A stretch of 6,668 nt of DNA, from NCBI GenBank assembly GCA_910587305.1, contig CAJUKV010000096.1, positions 1 to 6,668 on the forward strand, given 5' to 3'. How positions within the stretch are numbered: position 1 is the first letter of the stretch; every line of letters starts with the position of its first letter. Positions 1-5,609 of this stretch are shown piece by piece. The translations under genes and the position numbers were made by a program. Source of the DNA: an uncultured Lachnospiraceae bacterium. GTDB lineage: Bacteria > Bacillota > Clostridia > Lachnospirales > Lachnospiraceae. The notes under the pieces were generated by a model that saw only the letters and a program-made list of their open reading frames with translations, was not told where the DNA came from and ran no database searches.

Positions 1-1061
1 GCGTCTTTCCTTAACCAGCACCCGTATCGGTTAAAAGCGGTGAATGTGGCAATCAACGCTACATTAACGAAGGAGAGCATCCCAAAGTAACCATAAAAAA
101 TTCTTTTCAGTTTTGAGTAGCTTAATCCCACCAACAGATTGATCGTAAAGTCTTTCAGCATCAAGCGAACACTAACCAATGCGTTCCAAACAGAAAGACA
201 AGTTATGACGATTAGTAAGATAACAGTTGTTACGAATATGATTTTTAATGAATGAAGATAGTATTCGTTGAAATAGTCGTAATTTTCCTTTTGGCTGAAG
301 AAATTAAAGCTTAAACCCAAATTGTCTTTGATAACTTCACTCAAACTCGCTATTTCTTCTTCCGAAGTGTCCAGAAGTATAATATCCATAAGGCCATTAA
401 ATTGAATGTCCAGGCTCGCGCGATCTATAAATTCCTCATTCACCGGAAAAAGGATTGAGAAATTGTAGTATGTCTTGGAATTGAGGGCATAATAATTGGA
501 ATGGTAAGCATTTTGCTTCAACACGCCCTGAACCTTTAGCGTTAAAGGCCGCCCAAGAACAGATTCTTCCAGTTCTATTGTTGCTCCAACGGGATATGTT
601 TTGCTTAACCCTTTTCCTATTAAAACAGGGATTTCCCCGTCTAATTGGTAATCAAAGTCCAAATCTGTCCCTTGTGAAAGCTCAAATTCATTTAATCTGT
701 AATACTGCTCGTTCATATAGCCTAATGATATTTTCATATCATCACCGTTTGGAACAGATACAATAAACCCGTCTGTATAAAAAGCATACTTAAAGCTGCT
801 GTTCAAATAGTCATATACTGCTTGTGTTCCGTTTTCGCCAACTATGCTCATATCAATATGACTATTCGGGTCTAAGTTGGCAATGTAAACTCCCTCTTGA
901 TTTACATATTTTGTTTCCTGATACCCTTGAAATGTTGACAAAATGGAACGAGCAGCAGTAAAGGTTATGTAATTCGCCATGAGAAGCAACAGCATGATAC
1001 CGATACCAAGTATCGCTTTTCTCAAAAATATCTTTGAAACAATGAACTTAAATATTTTCAT
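1..1061 (-). CDS. FtsX/MacB-type ABC transporter permease, C-terminus cut by window edge
   Basis: An open frame of 353 codons runs from an ATG at 1061 off the left edge without a stop. It starts MKIFKFIVSK, has a membrane segment at about residues 14-33, then a large extracytoplasmic region (about 34-270). A second membrane segment lies at about 272-292 and a third at about 324-342; the expected fourth would be beyond the edge. The outer region carries the MacB-like core pattern PVLIGKGLSKTYPVGATIEL near 145-164, followed by LKVQGVL. After the second helix comes a cytoplasmic stretch (KDFTINLLVGLSYSKLKRI) resembling the FtsX coupling segment before the third helix. Family members form the membrane part of ABC exporters or mechanotransmitters, often for antimicrobial peptides, lipids or lipoproteins, and need a separate ATPase, presumably encoded further left. 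The start overlaps the upstream gene by 14 bp, suggesting translational coupling. The substrate cannot be read from the sequence. Confidence 0.82.
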   Translation of the reverse strand, partial: MKIFKFIVSKIFLRKAILGIGIMLLLLMANYITFTAARSILSTFQGYQETKYVNQEGVYIANLDPNSHIDMSIVGENGTQAVYDYLNSSFKYAFYTDGFIVSVPNGDDMKISLGYMNEQYYRLNEFELSQGTDLDFDYQLDGEIPVLIGKGLSKTYPVGATIELEESVLGRPLTLKVQGVLKQNAYHSNYYALNSKTYYNFSILFPVNEEFIDRASLDIQFNGLMDIILLDTSEEEIASLSEVIKDNLGLSFNFFSQKENYDYFNEYYLHSLKIIFVTTVILLIVITCLSVWNALVSVRLMLKDFTINLLVGLSYSKLKRIFYGYFGMLSFVNVALIATFTAFNRYGCWLRKD

Positions 1062-1494
1062 ATTTCCGTACCCGCCTTGCGCTGATTAGTATGTATGTGA
1101 CAAAAATAAGGACTAAATAAAAATTGTTGGCTAAATTGAACCCAAAACGGGAATTTACCAAAGCCGATAAAAGATAAACGAAAATTAGTACCCTAAGACA
1201 GTCCAGAACATAGCGAATGGTAACGCTAAACACAGTACCGCCCACAAGTATTCTGCAAAATATTTCTGCCTTTTTTCTCTCCAGCATTTGATAATGGAAC
1301 ACTATCACAATGAACGTAAACAGCGAAACAATCAAGGGCTGGTAATCAATAAAATTTTTCAAAAAAGCCTTTAGAATATAGGCATCCAAATCCAAAGTCT
1401 TTGCATAATCCAAAAGCAAATTGAGAGAAAAGCAAAAAATATATACAATACTTAGCTCTAACATATCCGTTAGTCTAAACAGAGATTTTTTCAT
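1048..1494 (-). CDS. Small four-helix membrane protein, possible FtsX-like companion permease
   Basis: This 148-residue hydrophobic protein has predicted membrane segments at about 10-29, 52-68, 96-113 and 121-138, short loops, and a basic C-terminus (RRVRKYENI). I do not recognise a named family. The stretch after the second helix (ERKKAEIFCRILVGGT) resembles the cytoplasmic coupling segment of FtsX/MacB permeases, where a basic ER(K)KE patch is followed by a small-residue LxG turn and another helix. The neighbouring permease shows the same arrangement (KDFTINLLVGLS). Unlike a normal FtsX protein it has no large outer domain between helices one and two. It may therefore be a reduced permease partner or an accessory subunit. 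The ATG at 1494 has an AGAGGAAAGG ribosome binding site and lies 10 nt after the anti-sigma stop. The gene overlaps the following permease by 14 bp, placing it firmly in the operon. Confidence 0.75.
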   Translation of the reverse strand: MKKSLFRLTDMLELSIVYIFCFSLNLLLDYAKTLDLDAYILKAFLKNFIDYQPLIVSLFTFIVIVFHYQMLERKKAEIFCRILVGGTVFSVTIRYVLDCLRVLIFVYLLSALVNSRFGFNLANNFYLVLIFVTYILISARRVRKYENI

Positions 1495-1504
1495 GCCCTT
1501 TCCT

Positions 1505-2410
1505 CTATCCCCTCGAAGTGTTCAGCTTTGCTTTATAAAGAGATTTTCCCGTCAGCATTGCGAAATAAAGCAGCATAGCAACCAGGATGATAATGCAGAA
1601 ATCTCGCTGCGATGAATATGTCGTGAAGTTAAAGCCTTTTGTGCAAAGCTGCGCTGCCATATAGGAAATTGGGAACGGTATAGCCCTGTCAATCCAAACA
1701 ACGATTGCTTGCTTATTTCTTAATAGCACTCGTAGAATTGCAAGGACAACAAGGGCGAGGAAAGCTAATAGGAAATACGGCATCAGGATCAGTCTTGGCA
1801 GAGTTACGCCGTTTTCTTCGGTGTTTTGATTTGCCCCATAGATCAGTACGTCCTCGGAGCCATCGTTTTGAGCATAGAAAATCTGAATTTCAGTTTCACG
1901 GTCAAAAGGTATCACCATATTTTGTTTTCCACGATTAGACAAATGTAAGTCCCAAGTGGTAGTCCAAGCATTTATGCGATAAATTTCTGTTTCATTATCA
2001 GACACTTCATTACAGCTATAACCTGTCACCTCACTATCAAAGGTGATGATAACGCTCCCATCAGGGACATCAATCACATTGAGCAGGTTATCGGAATAGG
2101 GAAAAAATTTAGGTGATGTCAAAATCCCGAAAACAATCGTCACGATGGCACAGGCCAAGATCGCCGTGAAACAAATAGTCTGCAAGCGTTTGATAAATAA
2201 GTCCCGCTTTACTCTTTTCAGCGGTACAATATCAGTATCGGAGTCAGTATCAGGAATGAATTTCGTTGCTTTCTGCATACGCTCAAACTCCGCATGGCAC
2301 TCCGCGCAATGCTCAAGATGTTCGCTTACAAATTCGCGTGTATCCGCACTTACCATATCTTCTACATAAAGCGGAAGTATGTCTTTAATCAAATTGCATT
2401 TATCACTCAT
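1505..2410 (-). CDS. Membrane-bound zf-HC2 anti-sigma factor
   Basis: This 301-residue protein most likely binds the adjacent ECF sigma factor and holds it inactive at the membrane. The N-terminal cytoplasmic part has the zinc-binding pattern of zf-HC2 anti-sigma factors: C5, then H31-x3-C35-x2-C38 (HLEHCAEC). A membrane segment follows at about 77-97, then an outer domain of about 110 residues (98-205), which is the plausible sensor. Further hydrophobic segments lie at about 207-229 and 271-287, possibly with another at 236-256. I chose the ATG at 2410 because GGAGG sits 6 nt before it and the protein then begins MSDKCNLIKDILPLYVEDM, the usual family start. An in-frame ATG at 2464 would add 18 residues but lies inside the sigma gene. 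The gene overlaps the sigma stop by 8 bp (ATGAGTGA), typical of a co-translated sigma/anti-sigma pair. The multi-helix C-terminal half is larger than in minimal family members. Confidence 0.88.
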   Translation of the reverse strand: MSDKCNLIKDILPLYVEDMVSADTREFVSEHLEHCAECHAEFERMQKATKFIPDTDSDTDIVPLKRVKRDLFIKRLQTICFTAILACAIVTIVFGILTSPKFFPYSDNLLNVIDVPDGSVIITFDSEVTGYSCNEVSDNETEIYRINAWTTTWDLHLSNRGKQNMVIPFDRETEIQIFYAQNDGSEDVLIYGANQNTEENGVTLPRLILMPYFLLAFLALVVLAILRVLLRNKQAIVVWIDRAIPFPISYMAAQLCTKGFNFTTYSSQRDFCIIILVAMLLYFAMLTGKSLYKAKLNTSRG

Positions 2411-2903
2411 TATTGGCCTCCATTTGTTCCAATATTTTGTTTCTTGCCCGGTGATAAGTGACACAGGCCCAGTTATCTGTTTTTTGAAAAATTCTTGCGA
2501 TTTGTTTGAAACTCAATTCTCCAAAAACCCGCAGCATAAAAACTTCCTTGTATGGTTCGGCTAAATTGTGCAGCAGCAGATGTATTCGCATAGCATCACT
2601 TCGGTTTATTATCTGTTCCTCAATGGTGTCTATGTTATCTGTAAATTCAACATCATCAATATCTACAAGCCCCTGTTGCTTTTTCAAGTGAGAAAAGTAA
2701 CAGTTTTTTGCAATTTGACAAAGCCAAACACGAATGTCTGTATCGCCGCGAAAAGTATCTATTGAACGCATCGCTTTGAAAAATGTTTCGCTTGTGATCT
2801 CCTCTGCAACACTTTCGTCTTTTGACAGCTTTTTGAGAAAAAGAAATACATCATTGAAGTATCTAATATAAATTTTCTCAAATTCATCTTCGCAGCCTGC
2901 CAC
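2403..2903 (-). CDS. ECF-type RNA polymerase sigma factor (sigma-70 family)
   Basis: This 166-residue protein has the two-domain layout of extracytoplasmic-function sigma factors. Region 2 spans about residues 7-75, including the core-binding helix AEEITSETFFKAMRS and the -10 recognition part FRGDTDIRVWLCQIAKNCY. Region 4 spans about 105-160, with the helix-turn-helix LSFKQIARIFQKTDNWACV followed by TYHRARNKI, which reads the -35 element. Regions 1 and 3 are absent, as expected. The start is GTG at 2903; the next Met codon lies inside region 2, so a later start is unlikely. It is preceded by AGGAGGTGA, almost fully complementary to the 16S tail. The gene leads the operon and overlaps the anti-sigma gene. 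Such factors usually activate their own operon and a small regulon when a membrane signal releases them. The inducer is unknown; the exporter genes downstream suggest an antimicrobial peptide or other envelope stress. Confidence 0.92.
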   Translation of the reverse strand: MAGCEDEFEKIYIRYFNDVFLFLKKLSKDESVAEEITSETFFKAMRSIDTFRGDTDIRVWLCQIAKNCYFSHLKKQQGLVDIDDVEFTDNIDTIEEQIINRSDAMRIHLLLHNLAEPYKEVFMLRVFGELSFKQIARIFQKTDNWACVTYHRARNKILEQMEANNE

Positions 2904-2909
2904 TTTTCC

Positions 2910-2918
2910 TCACCTCCT
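2910..2918 (-). promoter_or_regulatory. Strong ribosome binding site for the sigma factor GTG start
   Basis: The minus strand reads AGGAGGTGA here, ending 6 nt before the GTG at 2903. This near-perfect Shine-Dalgarno match justifies the non-ATG start of the sigma factor. Confidence 0.8.
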
Positions 2919-2927
2919 CACTTATAA

Positions 2928-2953
2928 GACTTCGCATTTCAAGAAATCTTACA
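2928..2953 (-). promoter_or_regulatory. Candidate ECF-type autoregulatory promoter
   Basis: Upstream of the sigma gene the minus strand carries TGTAAG, 13 nt, then CGAAGTC. The layout resembles ECF promoters, which have an AA-containing -35 and a CG-containing -10. ECF operons commonly have a self-recognised promoter in this place. The spacer is shorter than the usual 15-17 nt, and I see no good housekeeping -35/-10 pair nearby. Treat this as a hypothesis. Confidence 0.3.
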
Positions 2954-3034
2954 AGTACTTTAAAATATTTTTATTGTAAATTTTTCCTCATAGACTTGCG
3001 GTGGAACTGACACCCCTCACGGCATATGGGATTT

Positions 3035-3055
3035 TGACAAAATTACCACTTGTCA
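3035..3055. repeat. Short inverted repeat, possible operator
   Basis: TGACAA and TTGTCA are exact 6-nt inverted arms separated by 9 nt. The 21-bp size suits a dimeric regulator, and the site lies upstream of the sigma operon, outside any gene. No regulator is encoded in the window to pair with it, and a repeat this short can occur by chance. Confidence 0.3.
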
Positions 3056-3079
3056 CAAATGCAAGATGCTATTATTAAG

Positions 3080-3103
3080 AAATGCGGGGATTACCCCGCA
3101 TTT
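3080..3103 (-). terminator. Perfect 10-bp hairpin, probable intrinsic terminator
   Basis: AAATGCGGGG and CCCCGCATTT are exact inverted arms around a 4-nt loop. On the minus strand the stem is followed by a weakly T-rich stretch (CTTAATAAT); on the plus strand it is followed by GCGTCAGG. A minus-strand terminator is therefore the better reading. It would end transcripts coming from the aminotransferase side and insulate the sigma operon. The U tract is imperfect, so efficiency is uncertain. Confidence 0.55.
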
Positions 3104-3198
3104 GCGTCAGGTCGGGGAGGCAGTAATCCCCCACCTTCATCGACATAGTGGCCCTTTTTGTCCTTGAAGCGCTTAACGGTTCCTAAAGATGACAGCAT
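3091..3198 (-). pseudogene. 35-codon frame, likely tail of a deleted mobile-element gene
   Basis: From ATG at 3198 a 35-residue frame (MLSSLGTVKRFKDKKG, then HYVDEGGGLLPPRPDANAG) ends at TAA 3091-3093. The frame is open back to a stop at 3223-3225, where it also reads MMNYGA before MLSS. It has charged, protein-like composition but no recognised domain and no ribosome binding site of its own. Its position directly after the recombinase fragment, with a hairpin at its stop codon, suggests it is the C-terminal end of some other gene of the same element, joined by deletion. It could also be a chance open frame. Confidence 0.35.
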
Positions 3199-3199
3199 G

Positions 3200-3261
3200 G
3201 CCCCGTAATTCATCATCTCGGCTCAACCTCTCGTACAGCAGCTCAGTTTAGGTTTTGCCAT
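3200..3261 (-). pseudogene. Serine recombinase N-terminal remnant, frameshifted and truncated
   Basis: The minus strand has ATG at 3261 behind a clean AGGAGG. The ATG frame reads MAKPKLSCCTRG and stops. One base out of frame, from 3247 on, it reads TELLYERLSRDDELRG, where LYERLSRDDEL is the hallmark start of the resolvase domain of large serine recombinases; the catalytic Ser is the S of LSRDDE. Adding one A to the AAA run at 3247-3249 restores a continuous MAKPKTE-LLYERLSRDDEL. After DELRG the frame loses family resemblance and stops within 8 codons. The gene is thus dead twice over, by a one-base deletion and by loss of all but about 20 codons. Intact relatives insert and excise conjugative or mobilisable elements, so this marks a former element end. 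Identification rests on a short motif but a very characteristic one. Confidence 0.75.
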
Positions 3262-3269
3262 AGCACAGA

Positions 3270-3275
3270 CCTCCT
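3270..3275 (-). promoter_or_regulatory. Preserved ribosome binding site of the recombinase remnant
   Basis: AGGAGG on the minus strand lies 8 nt before the ATG at 3261. Its intact state, next to a broken coding frame, supports recent decay of a once expressed gene. Confidence 0.65.
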
Positions 3276-3284
3276 TCAATGAAA

Positions 3285-3351
3285 ATATGCCCTAAGCTGT
3301 CCTTGCCTAACACCGAAAAATCAGTGAATTAACAAGTCGCTTAGAGCATAT
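3285..3351 (-). repeat. 67-nt long irregular hairpin upstream of the recombinase remnant
   Basis: Arms at 3285-3297 (ATATGCCCTAAGC) and 3339-3351 (GCTTAGAGCATAT) pair over 13 positions. Inside them, CTTG pairs with CAAG, TTAA with TTAG, and a terminal hairpin (3311-3326, CACTGA-TTTT-TCGGTG) closes the structure. Read as minus-strand RNA, each non-Watson-Crick position becomes a G-U wobble; read as plus-strand RNA they are C-A mismatches. This suggests selection on a minus-strand transcript. The hairpin ends about 10 nt before the recombinase ribosome binding site, so it may be a leader regulating recombinase expression. Alternatively it may be a recombination or element-end structure. I do not recognise a known RNA family. 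Confidence 0.5.
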
Positions 3352-3383
3352 ATCACCCCGCCCCAGGCAAATAGTGTTGACTC

Positions 3384-4541
3384 TTAATAGGCCTCCACAC
3401 CCTGCTTCAGACGGTTCAGGCCATCCTCCAGCCGTTCCCTGGGGCAGGCAATATTCATGCGCAGAAAGCCGCGCCCGCAGGAACCATAATGCTCTCCCGC
3501 CGTCAAATAAAGTCCGGTTTCCTGGCGGATAAACTCAGCCAATGCCGTGCCATCCTCCGTCACCCTGCTGCAATCCAGCCAGAGCAGATAGGTGGCCTGG
3601 GAGGGCACCGCCCTCACGCCGGGAACTTCTCTCTCCAAAAATTCCCGCACTCTCAGCTTATTGCCATACAAATATTCCCGCAGCTCCTCCAGCCAGGCCT
3701 CCCCTTCGTTATAGGCCTCCACAGCCGCCGTAACCGCAAAGGTATTGGGCTCCGCCACCTCACTGGTATTCAGCTCCCTGTCCATCTTATGCCGAAGCAC
3801 CGGGTCTGGAACCATCACGGCTGCCGTCTGCAAGCCTGCGATATTAAAGGTCTTGGTAGGCGCCATACAGGTCACGCTGTTGTCCCGGCAGACATCAGAT
3901 ACCGATATAAAGGGCACGTATTTGACTCCGGGATCCGTCAGATCACAGTGGATCTCATCGGACAGAACTACCACATGATGCTTTGCGCAAAGCTGCCCCA
4001 CCCGCTCCAAGGTCTCCCGGTCCCATATCTTTCCCACGGGATTGTGGGGATTACAAAGCAGCATCAGAGTAGTCTGAGGATCAGCCAGCTTTTTCTCCAG
4101 GTCTTCAAAGTCCATCCTGTATTCACGTCCGTCGTAAACAAGAGGATTTTCCAGAATATTTCTTCCATTATTTCGAATGCTGTTAAAGAAAATATTATAT
4201 ACGGGAGTCTGCACCAGCACGTTTTCTCCTACCGTAGTCAGTTTCCGCACAGCGCTGGAGACAGCGGGAATCACTCCTGTGCAATAAATCAGCCATTCTC
4301 TCTCCATGTCCAAACCATACCGGCGGCTCCACCAGCTGACGTAAGCCTGATACCATTCCTCCGGAATAATATTGTAGCCGAAAATACCATGCTCAGCCCG
4401 TTTCTCTATGGCCGCCCGGATCTCGGGAGCCGCCGGGAAATCCATGTCCGCCACCCACATGGGCAGCTCTCTTTCCTCCACATCCCATTTCAGGGAACCT
4501 GTCCCCCTTCTCTGAGTCAGCCTGTCAAAATCATATTTCAT
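3384..4541 (-). CDS. MalY/PatB-family PLP-dependent aminotransferase / C-S lyase
   Basis: This 385-residue protein has a complete fold-type I PLP enzyme layout of the usual length for MalY/PatB proteins. The N-terminus has the family pattern LPMWVADMDFPAAPEI (26-41). NPHNPVG (164-170) and DEIHCDL (195-201, D195 contacting the PLP ring nitrogen) form the cofactor site. APTKTFNIAGLQ (227-238) holds the Schiff-base lysine K230, and R361 in FLRMNIACP should bind the substrate carboxylate. Family members cleave cystathionine or cysteine to release a thiol or H2S, pyruvate and ammonia; some act as aminotransferases or, like MalY, as regulators. Function beyond the family is not decided by sequence. 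The ATG at 4541 is preceded by a G-rich but weak ribosome binding site (GGGGGT). It is separated by 93 nt from the upstream gene and ends just before the element scar. Confidence 0.92.
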   Translation of the reverse strand: MKYDFDRLTQRRGTGSLKWDVEERELPMWVADMDFPAAPEIRAAIEKRAEHGIFGYNIIPEEWYQAYVSWWSRRYGLDMEREWLIYCTGVIPAVSSAVRKLTTVGENVLVQTPVYNIFFNSIRNNGRNILENPLVYDGREYRMDFEDLEKKLADPQTTLMLLCNPHNPVGKIWDRETLERVGQLCAKHHVVVLSDEIHCDLTDPGVKYVPFISVSDVCRDNSVTCMAPTKTFNIAGLQTAAVMVPDPVLRHKMDRELNTSEVAEPNTFAVTAAVEAYNEGEAWLEELREYLYGNKLRVREFLEREVPGVRAVPSQATYLLWLDCSRVTEDGTALAEFIRQETGLYLTAGEHYGSCGRGFLRMNIACPRERLEDGLNRLKQGVEAY

Positions 4542-4634
4542 ACTTTACCCCCACTGCCAGCCACATCGGTACCGCTCTTAACGGTACACACATCAAATGT
4601 CAGGCGGCGTGCTTTGACGCCTTTGAAATTCTTA

Positions 4635-5510
4635 TCACACTTCCCAGGAAGCCCGGTCCAAATGTTTTCCGATTTCCCCGGCCTCAATGCGGGTCTGGTC
4701 GATCTTTACCTTCCGCCCGTCCATGATAAGCTCTCCGATCCTGTCCGCCCGGATCACTCCACCCTTAGGGTTGAATACGCTGTCCACACTGCCCACGATC
4801 TCCACGTCGGCCTGAGCATATTCAAAGGCCAGTGTGGTGTTCACCAGACGGCAGTTCTTCATCACCAGATTATCGATATAGCACATTCCCTGAAGACTCT
4901 CAATGACGCAGTTCACCAGAGTGATATTCCGGGAATTCCATCCCAGATACTCCCCTGATATAAAGGAATCATACACCGTCACATTTTCAGCATTCCAGAA
5001 AGCATCCTTGGAGAGCAGCCTGGAATCCCGGATCTCAATATCACAGCCTCCGTCAAAGCTGTAATTGCCAGTGAGCGTAAAATTACTTGCCTTCACATTT
5101 CTGCAGTTCATGGCAAAGTAATCGCCTCTGGCCGTGACACTGTCCATCTCGATGTCCTGACAATTCCATAAGGTCTCCGAAGCGTTGGGGAAATTTACAT
5201 TCTGCAGAACGATTCCCCGGGTCCGCCTGAAATTTTTAGGCGCCTCAATCACCGTATCCTGCACGGAAATATTCTCCCCATACCAGATACCGGCTCTGGC
5301 CATATCAAAAAGAGCGGAATTTTTCATTGTAATATTTTTACTGTACCACAGCGGATACTTCCACCGAAAAAGACAGTTATCAATTTCCAGGTCTCTGCTC
5401 TCCTTCAGCGGCGACTCTCCGTCGGCAAAGGTGCAATAGCTGATCCGGCTGTCATGCTCCTGAAACAAGGCCCTCTCTCCGTTCAAAAACTGCTGGTTGA
5501 TCTCTTTCAT
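4635..5510 (-). CDS. DUF3737-family right-handed beta-helix protein
   Basis: This 291-residue protein matches what I know of the DUF3737 family, whose function is unknown. It begins MKEINQQFLNGERALFQ, typical of the family. The centre is built of repeats around the pattern [L/F]-W-x-x-x-N-[I/V], for example LWYSKNI, IWYGENI, LWNCQDI, FWNAENV and GWNSRNI. They begin at residues 35, 54, 75, 94, 114, 133, 152, 171, 190 and 209, a near-constant 19-residue period expected for parallel beta-helix rungs. There is no signal peptide or membrane segment, so it is probably cytoplasmic. I chose ATG 5510 because GGGAGG lies 7 nt upstream. An ATG at 5576 would add 22 residues of low-complexity, Pro/Gly-rich sequence, with a weaker GAGGA 9 nt before it. 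Asn, Asp and aromatic residues along one face might bind a ligand, but no catalytic set is evident. Confidence 0.85.
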   Translation of the reverse strand: MKEINQQFLNGERALFQEHDSRISYCTFADGESPLKESRDLEIDNCLFRWKYPLWYSKNITMKNSALFDMARAGIWYGENISVQDTVIEAPKNFRRTRGIVLQNVNFPNASETLWNCQDIEMDSVTARGDYFAMNCRNVKASNFTLTGNYSFDGGCDIEIRDSRLLSKDAFWNAENVTVYDSFISGEYLGWNSRNITLVNCVIESLQGMCYIDNLVMKNCRLVNTTLAFEYAQADVEIVGSVDSVFNPKGGVIRADRIGELIMDGRKVKIDQTRIEAGEIGKHLDRASWEV

Positions 5511-5517
5511 CTCCATA

Positions 5518-5523
5518 CCTCCC
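5518..5523 (-). promoter_or_regulatory. Ribosome binding site deciding the DUF3737 start
   Basis: GGGAGG on the minus strand lies 7 nt before the ATG at 5510. A small hairpin (GCCTG-CTT-CAGGC, 5529-5541) sits just upstream of it. The site favours the 291-residue protein over the longer 313-residue version. Confidence 0.6.
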
Positions 5524-5609
5524 GGCCCGCCTGAAGCAGGCATAATTTCAATATATGATTCAAAAAATCCCCTCATAATAGAGTCCTCACGTTCAAAACC
5601 GCCGGCTCT

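Larger units (their letters stand above)
3091..3351 (-). mobile_element. Scar of a decayed integrative element
   Basis: This interval combines a recombinase start fragment with its intact ribosome binding site, a structured leader, and an unrelated reading-frame tail ending in a hairpin. It lies between an AT-rich gene block on the left and a roughly 50% GC block on the right, 33 nt beyond the stop of the aminotransferase gene. The simplest reading is one end of an integrative element after an internal deletion that removed most of its genes. Target-site duplications and the partner end cannot be seen in this window. Confidence 0.45.
2904..3383. other. 480-bp junction between the two gene blocks, no intact gene
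   Basis: Reading from low to high coordinates this stretch holds the sigma factor ribosome binding site and candidate promoter. It also holds the TGACAA/TTGTCA inverted repeat, the 10-bp terminator-like hairpin, the 35-codon tail, the recombinase remnant and the 67-nt hairpin, all listed separately. I found no intact coding region on either strand. The composition shifts from AT-rich near 2940-3000 to GC-richer beyond 3100. Confidence 0.7.

Noticed and set aside
578..766. Plus-strand 62-codon open frame inside the permease gene
   Set aside because: It is antisense to a continuous 353-codon permease frame with clear MacB-like motifs, and has no features of its own.
2411..2464. 18-codon N-terminal extension of the anti-sigma factor
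   Set aside because: It lies within the sigma gene and has no family resemblance. The GGAGG-preceded ATG at 2410 gives the expected N-terminus.
3050..3078. Plus-strand promoter-like TTGTCA-N17-TATTAA
   Set aside because: The spacing is good, but it would read into the hairpin and the element scar, with no plus-strand gene downstream. It probably matches by chance in AT-rich DNA.
4569..4587. GTACCG/CGGTAC hairpin between the DUF3737 and aminotransferase genes
   Set aside because: The 6-bp stem has no U tract on either strand, so it is not a convincing terminator. No other function is indicated.
3489..4958. Long plus-strand open frame of 489 codons
   Set aside because: It lies opposite the aminotransferase and DUF3737 genes, both of which have strong family motifs and better starts. 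The translation is Pro/His/Ser-rich with no domain, as expected for an antisense shadow in GC-richer DNA.
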